A stretch of 64,000 bases of DNA from an uncultured Eggerthella sp. (GTDB taxonomy: Bacteria; Actinomycetota; Coriobacteriia; Coriobacteriales; Eggerthellaceae), in the NCBI GenBank assembly GCA_900542525.1, contig UQNZ01000001.1, positions 62,001 to 126,000 of the forward strand. Reading direction: 5' to 3'. A program made the translations under genes and the position numbers. The notes beneath the pieces were generated by a model. It made no database searches and was not told where the DNA came from. It worked only from the letters and a program-made list of their open reading frames with translations. Positions 59,227 to 64,000 of the stretch are shown in pieces (within the stretch, counting starts at the first letter, position 1; every line of letters starts with the position of its first letter).

Positions 59227-60642
59227 CTACTTCGATTCAACAACAGGAATAGGGGTCTTATCCTCTTCATCGAGGTTGCCGTCGTAGACGTAGTATTTCG
59301 TTTCGCGCGCAATGAGCCCGGAGAGCAACAGCACCATGATGATGTTCGGGATAGCCATGAGCGCATTGCCGATATCGGATATCACCCACACCATATCGCC
59401 GACGCCGATGGCGCCCAAGAATGCCGCTGCCACATAGAGGATCTGATAGGGCAAGATCGCATGCTTACCGAACAGATAGGTGATAGCGCGGCTGCCATAG
59501 TAGGACCACCCCAGAATGGTCGAATACGAGAATGAGACCATGCCCACCACTAAGAGAGGCGTGCCCAAATAAGGGATCTGCGCAAACGCAAGACTTGCAA
59601 GCTGAGCGCCCGAGAAGATAGTGGGATTATTCAAGATCTCATCCTGAATACCGGGATAGGCGATCATCGTCGAAACGAGCACGATACCCGTGAGCGCGCA
59701 GATGACCACAGTCGACCAGAACGTGCCTGTCATCGCGATGAGCGATTGCTCGGCAGGATTCTTCGTTTTCGCTGCCGCAGCAATGATCGGCGCCGAACCA
59801 AGGCCCGATTCGTTCGAGAAAAGCCCACGCGCACACCCGAACTGGAGCGCCACCATGATGCCCGAACCCACTGCACCACCGAAAGCAGCCTTTGCCGTGA
59901 ACGCGCATTCGATAATGAGCACGAGCGCATCCCAGAGGTACGCCCAGTTCATCGCCAAGATGATCACGCAACCAAGAGCATAGCCGATCGCCATGACCGG
60001 CACCAGTCGCTCGCAAACATCCGAGATGATCTTAACTCCGCCGAAGATGACCGCCGCAACCAACACAACGATCACGATGCCGATGATCCACGGCTCAACC
60101 TGAAGGCCACTCGAAGTCATGATGCCCGTCATCGCTGATGCCTGCACTGCCGACCCTGTGCCGATCGCCGCTATCGCCGCGAAAAGAGCGAATGCGACCG
60201 CACCCACACGCGCATACCAGGGCACCTTACCATTCTTCGTGAACCCACGCTGCCAGGCATACATAGCGCCGCCCAGCATGTTGCCATTGTGATCCTTCAC
60301 GCGATACTTGATCGCAACGAACACCTCTGAATACTTCGTAGCGATGCCGAATACACCCGTCAGCCACATCCAGAAGATCGCACCAGGACCGCCCGCCAGG
60401 ATCGCTGTGGCCACACCCACGATCGAGCCAGTGCCGATGGTTGCCGCGAGCGCTGTGGCAAGCGCACCGAACGGAGAGATATCTCCTTCGCCTTCGGTCT
60501 TCGCGAGCGACATCTTGATTGCTTGCGGGATCTTTCGTTGGATGAAACGCGTGCGAAACGTAAGGAAGATATGAGAGCCCAAAAGCAAAATGATCATCGC
60601 AGGCCCCCAAACGAAGGCATCGATCTGTTCGAGGATCTCCAT
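59227..60642 (-). CDS. sodium:alanine/glycine symporter family (AGCS) protein
   Basis: This secondary transporter imports alanine or glycine with sodium. The 471-residue protein has about eleven membrane segments, with the family motifs ALATALAATIGTGSIVGVATAI near residue 62, GGPGAIFWMW near 85 and FSNESGLGSAPIIAAAAKT near 280. The ATG at 60642 has GGGAA upstream. A further in-frame start at 60696 would add 18 unsupported residues. It is monocistronic and convergent with corA. Confidence 0.93.
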   Translation of the reverse strand: MEILEQIDAFVWGPAMIILLLGSHIFLTFRTRFIQRKIPQAIKMSLAKTEGEGDISPFGALATALAATIGTGSIVGVATAILAGGPGAIFWMWLTGVFGIATKYSEVFVAIKYRVKDHNGNMLGGAMYAWQRGFTKNGKVPWYARVGAVAFALFAAIAAIGTGSAVQASAMTGIMTSSGLQVEPWIIGIVIVVLVAAVIFGGVKIISDVCERLVPVMAIGYALGCVIILAMNWAYLWDALVLIIECAFTAKAAFGGAVGSGIMVALQFGCARGLFSNESGLGSAPIIAAAAKTKNPAEQSLIAMTGTFWSTVVICALTGIVLVSTMIAYPGIQDEILNNPTIFSGAQLASLAFAQIPYLGTPLLVVGMVSFSYSTILGWSYYGSRAITYLFGKHAILPYQILYVAAAFLGAIGVGDMVWVISDIGNALMAIPNIIMVLLLSGLIARETKYYVYDGNLDEEDKTPIPVVESK

Positions 60643-60872
60643 CACACATTCCCTTACCGCACTGACTGATAGACAAGAATCCAGCATAGCAGCCAAATCT
60701 GCTCATGCGCTCAACTTTATCAGGAAAGGCACTGCCATGCACGAGCGGATCGCTGCGATCTTTCCGCCAATCCCAGCACATTTGAAACACTCGCTATCCT
60801 CCGAGCCGTCGAACAGAACTAAATCGGCTATGATTGAGTGAATGAAATCTCCCCTTCATGCAAGGATTCATG

Positions 60873-61811
60873 ATGGTCTATCACACAATCTTAGACGCAC
60901 TCGGCAATACTCCTTTGATCGAGCTCAACCATATGACCACGCCTGACCAGGCACGCATTGTGGTGAAATATGAAGGATTGAATGTGGGTGGCTCGATCAA
61001 GACGCGCACTGCACTCCAAATGATCGAAGGAGCCGAAGCGCGTGGGATCATCGATTCCGATTCCATCATCGTTGAGCCTACCAGTGGCAACCAAGGCATT
61101 GGGCTCGCGCTCGTCTGTGCGGTGAAGGGCTATAAAGCGGTGCTGATCATGCCCGATTCGGTCTCGCACGAACGCCACGAACTTGTCCGACAATACGGCG
61201 CGGAAGTTATCATGGTTCACGACGAAGGCGATATCGGCGAATGCATAGCACGCTGCATCGCGCTCGCTAACGAAATGGCTGAAAAAGATCCCCATGTCTA
61301 CATCCCTCAACAGTTCGAGAACGCCGACAATCTCGTTGCACACGAAACAGGTACGGCGCAAGAGATCCTGCGCGATATCGATACATCGATCGACGGATTC
61401 TGCGCTGGATTCGGCACAGGTGGAACCATCTCAGGGGTTGGGCGTGTTTTACGTGAGGTTTATCCCGATCTTAAGATCTGGGTCGCTGAACCAGAGCATG
61501 CTGCTATCCTTTCAGGCGGCGAAATAGGCTCCCACCTGCAGCAAGGCATCGGCGATGGACTCATTCCCGCCATCTTCGACAAAGATATCTACGACCATAT
61601 TTGCTCGATATCCGATGAAGAAGCTCTTGAAACGAGTCGTGAACTTGCGCGCAAAGAGGGTATTTTGTGCGGCATCTCTTCAGGCACCAACGTTGCCATC
61701 GCACGCCGCCTCGCAGCGCATCTTGGCCCTGGCAAGACGGTCGTGACCATCCTTCCCGATACCGGCGAGCGCTACTTCTCCACCCCACTCTTCTCCGCTT
61801 TGCTGCCCTAA
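60873..61811 (+). CDS. cysK: cysteine synthase
   Basis: This PLP enzyme makes cysteine from O-acetylserine and sulfide. The Schiff-base Lys lies in GGSIKTRTA (near residue 43). The substrate loop is PTSGNQGIGLA (near 70), and the phosphate-binding loop is GTGGTISGVG (near 180). The 312-residue length is typical. Of three ATGs, 60873 is six bases after AAGGA and is preferred (60870 and 60858 are alternatives). It is convergent with priA. The hairpin copy B fills the gap. Confidence 0.92.
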   Translation: MVYHTILDALGNTPLIELNHMTTPDQARIVVKYEGLNVGGSIKTRTALQMIEGAEARGIIDSDSIIVEPTSGNQGIGLALVCAVKGYKAVLIMPDSVSHERHELVRQYGAEVIMVHDEGDIGECIARCIALANEMAEKDPHVYIPQQFENADNLVAHETGTAQEILRDIDTSIDGFCAGFGTGGTISGVGRVLREVYPDLKIWVAEPEHAAILSGGEIGSHLQQGIGDGLIPAIFDKDIYDHICSISDEEALETSRELARKEGILCGISSGTNVAIARRLAAHLGPGKTVVTILPDTGERYFSTPLFSALLP

Positions 61812-61820
61812 GGGGCTTAC

Positions 61821-61859
61821 GCCTGATGACAAACTACCCGGTCGTTCGACATCTTAGGC
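61821..61859 (+). repeat. dispersed hairpin element, copy B (after cysK stop)
   Basis: GCCTGATG pairs with CATC-TT-AGGC around the core CAAACTACCCGGTCGTTCG (61830-61848), 9 nt after the cysK stop. A GGCGTGCTGCTTG segment (61857-61869) overlaps the right arm. The same 13 bp is found beside copy A. It lies between converging genes and has no T-run. Confidence 0.75.
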
Positions 61860-61872
61860 GTGCTGCTTGTAC

Positions 61873-64000
61873 TTAGAGTACGCTTACGGGATCGATATCG
61901 ATCGAAACATTCACGGTCTTGTAGGGCTTGCGGGAGCGGAAGTAATCGATGCAGAATGCAGAGATATCTTCGGCAGGCTGCGCTTTGATGAGGATGTGAT
62001 AGCGGAAGTTCTTCTTGAGGCGTGAAATCACGCACGGCGTAGGCGGGAAGATCTGTATTCCCTGCGCGCCCTGCTCTTCACCAAGCTTCATAAGGTCGAA
62101 GAAAAGCTGCTGCGCGACCCCGATCACTTCAGACTCGCGCTCCCCCCAGATGAGCACATTCGCCATACGTACGAACGGCGGATAAGAAAGATCACGCCGT
62201 AGTTTCAGCTCTTGCTCGAGAAATCTCTCACGATCATAGCGGGCTGCAGCAGCGATAGCGCTATCCTGCGCACTGTAGGTTTGCACGATCACCTTGCCGG
62301 GAAGATCAGCACGACCTGATCGACCAGCTACCTGCTCGATCAGGCTGAAGGTGCGTTCAGAGCTGCGAAAATCGGGAAGATGGAGCATGGTATCGGCATT
62401 GATAACGCCCACGAGCGTAACGTCATCGAAGTCGAGCCCTTTCGCGATCATCTGAGTGCCCAAGAGCACCGCAGCATCAGCCTTCGCGAACTGTTCAAGC
62501 AAACGCTGATGGTCACCCTTATGCGCCGTAGTATCAGCATCCATGCGAACCACCTCGCAGGCACGCTCCCCCAAGAAAACGCGCAACTCCGCTTCAACGC
62601 GTTGCGTTCCCGCACCAAAGCGCTTCAGGTAGGGCGAGCCACAATCAGGGCAGGTGACCGGAGCAGGAATCTCATAACCGCAGTGATGGCAAACGAGCCG
62701 ATTACCCTCTTCGTGATAAGTAAGCGAAGTCGAACAGGATTCGCATTCAGGCACGAAGCCACAGTCGCGACAGAGTAAGAATTGCGCGAACCCACGCTGG
62801 TTAAGCAGCAAAACCGCTTTCTCTCCTTTATCGAGCGTTTCATTGAGCGCATTTTGGAGTGCCTTTGAGAACATCTTGCGGTTTCCTGCGCCAAATTCGC
62901 GCGCCATATCGACCACCTGAATCTTAGGCAGTGGCTTGCCATTAGCACGGCTAGCCATGACCACCTGATGCCACGAATCGTCGGTCTTCACCCGATGAAG
63001 CGCCTCGATCGAGGGCGTAGCCGAACCTAAGATGAGCGTGGCGCCATTCCTGCGCACAAGCCACTCCGCCACATCGCGCGTCACATAACGCGGCGCTTGA
63101 TCCTGCTTGTAACTGCCTTCGTGCTCTTCATCGATGATGATCATACCCACGTTCGCCAAGGGAGCGAAGAGCGCACTGCGCGCACCCACCACCACGCGAA
63201 TCTCACCTGAATGGATCAGGTCCCACTGGTCAAAACGCTCTCCCTGACTCATGCGAGAGTGAAGCACCGCCACCGTATCGCCAAAGCGCCCACGAAAGCG
63301 CGCGACCGTCTGCGGCGTAAGGGAAATCTCAGGCACGAGCACGATCGCATTGCGCCCCGCCTTCAACTCTTCCTCGATCGCACAGAGGAACACCTCTGTC
63401 TTGCCTGAACCCGTAACGCCATCGAGCACCACCACTTCCCCACTGGCACGCTGCTGAGCCACGCTGATCACTTCAAGTGCAGCACTCTGATCAGGGGTCA
63501 AGACAGGACGTTCATGAATGCGTTTAGTGAAGGCCGAACTGATCTCCGCCGCACCGCGCACACGCCTGCGCTCTTCTATGGCGATCACGCCCTTTTCTTC
63601 AAGTGCCTTGATAACCGCTGAGACCGAACCATATTCAGCGCTCAAGTCCGCAACTTTCAGATCACCCTGCTTGAGTGCTTCAAGGATCGCGATCTGCTTC
63701 ACGGCAGACTTGCGTGGCGTATACTCATCGGCTGCAGGCAGGCGTGATGCCCAACGCTCATCGACTTGTTGGACCTTCGGATAGAGCACCTCCCAAGCAC
63801 CTGCCACGCGCTTCATTTTCGGAGTCGCTCCTGGAGGCAGGAGCAAGCGCACGCACGATGAAAGCGGCGCGATATAACGCTCTGAAAGATAGAAAGCCAG
63901 TTCAGCCCCAGCTTCATCGAAATAGGATTCGGAGAGCACCGCCTCGATGGACTTAAGGCGCTTCACATTCTCAGGCGCCTCTTCGCTCATACCCACCACA
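61873..64000 (-). CDS. priA: primosomal protein N' (replication restart helicase), N-terminus outside the window
   Basis: This 3'-to-5' DNA helicase restarts stalled replication forks. The visible 708 residues include the SF2 Walker A VTGSGKTEVF, the DEEHEGSYK Walker B variant, and the two-zinc insertion with eight Cys (CRDCGFVPECESC ... CHHCG ... CPDCGSPYLKRFGAGTQ). The helicase C domain (GTQMIAKGLDFDDVTLVG, QVAGRSGR) and the C-terminal domain are also visible. The normal start domain is missing because the gene continues beyond 64000. Confidence 0.95.
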   Translation of the reverse strand, partial: VVGMSEEAPENVKRLKSIEAVLSESYFDEAGAELAFYLSERYIAPLSSCVRLLLPPGATPKMKRVAGAWEVLYPKVQQVDERWASRLPAADEYTPRKSAVKQIAILEALKQGDLKVADLSAEYGSVSAVIKALEEKGVIAIEERRRVRGAAEISSAFTKRIHERPVLTPDQSAALEVISVAQQRASGEVVVLDGVTGSGKTEVFLCAIEEELKAGRNAIVLVPEISLTPQTVARFRGRFGDTVAVLHSRMSQGERFDQWDLIHSGEIRVVVGARSALFAPLANVGMIIIDEEHEGSYKQDQAPRYVTRDVAEWLVRRNGATLILGSATPSIEALHRVKTDDSWHQVVMASRANGKPLPKIQVVDMAREFGAGNRKMFSKALQNALNETLDKGEKAVLLLNQRGFAQFLLCRDCGFVPECESCSTSLTYHEEGNRLVCHHCGYEIPAPVTCPDCGSPYLKRFGAGTQRVEAELRVFLGERACEVVRMDADTTAHKGDHQRLLEQFAKADAAVLLGTQMIAKGLDFDDVTLVGVINADTMLHLPDFRSSERTFSLIEQVAGRSGRADLPGKVIVQTYSAQDSAIAAAARYDRERFLEQELKLRRDLSYPPFVRMANVLIWGERESEVIGVAQQLFFDLMKLGEEQGAQGIQIFPPTPCVISRLKKNFRYHILIKAQPAEDISAFCIDYFRSRKPYKTVNVSIDIDPVSVL

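Noticed and set aside
61801..61880. Integron attC site or CRISPR remnant at the cysK/priA junction
   Set aside because: There is no attC core-site consensus, no spacer-repeat periodicity and no integrase or cas gene. The sequence fits the dispersed hairpin family better.

Overview
The window is a gene-dense bacterial chromosome segment of roughly balanced GC. Its gene content points to an anaerobic member of the Actinomycetota class Coriobacteriia, most likely Eggerthellaceae and plausibly close to Cryptobacterium. The grounds are the gpsA-plsY-der-ispH-plsC-cmk-aroA-tyrA-rluB-scpB-scpA order, a FabK-type fatty acid cluster, a CaiA/FixABCX-type acyl-CoA dehydrogenase/ETF locus, DUF2510 and Ltp-domain proteins, and a Lys-rich RpoD. 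This placement is inference, since there is no rRNA in the window. I see no prophage, IS element, CRISPR array or rRNA. Three tRNAs are present, all with encoded CCA.

Layout. 1-11.8 kb (minus strand) is a compact housekeeping run: ogt, gpsA, plsY, der, ispH, plsC, cmk, aroA, prephenate dehydrogenase, an RluB-type pseudouridine synthase, scpB, scpA, an M50 protease and trmL. An ABC-F ATPase (11.9-13.9 kb) follows. 14.2-21.8 kb is an energy-metabolism locus. It holds a LysR regulator, an operon running CaiA-like dehydrogenase -> etfB/fixA -> etfA/fixB -> fixC -> fixX, and a divergent second acyl-CoA dehydrogenase across a palindrome-rich 500 bp promoter region. Codon use in the second dehydrogenase suggests very high expression. 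22-28.7 kb carries a membrane protein, trpS, a UPF0303 protein, tRNA-CAT, an acidic protein, carB and tRNA-Asn. 28.7-36.5 kb is an accessory stretch: a low-GC Ltp-domain gene with a duplicated gene start, a membrane XRE regulator, a membrane-anchored C39-like peptidase divergent from a VanRS-like two-component system, a CmpB-like membrane protein, a patatin lipase, a thioesterase and tRNA-Val. 36.6-42.6 kb is the phosphate regulon (pstSCAB, phoB-like, phoR-like, no phoU), with PHO-box-like 11-bp direct repeats in front of pstS and phoB. 42.8-51.7 kb is a fatty acid synthesis operon (fakB-like degV, marR/fabT-like, acpP, fabK, fabD, fabG, fabF, fabZ, accDA fusion). 51.8-64 kb holds a zinc-ribbon membrane protein, rlmKL, rpoD, a PAP2 phosphatase, a DUF2510 protein, a YgjP-like metalloprotease, corA, an AGCS symporter, cysK and the C-terminal part of priA, which runs off the right edge.

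The most unusual points are these. (1) An AccD-AccA fusion begins with an extra domain that aligns by eye with the N-terminal domain of biotin carboxylase, in an operon where accC is missing from its usual slot just upstream. (2) The phosphate-binding lipoprotein is circularly permuted. (3) The divergent acyl-CoA dehydrogenase/FixABCX locus has paired dehydrogenases, one with and one without the usual catalytic Glu, and symmetric CTGTCCAATAG boxes. (4) A dispersed hairpin element with a near-invariant loop occurs in three places, each just after a stop codon.
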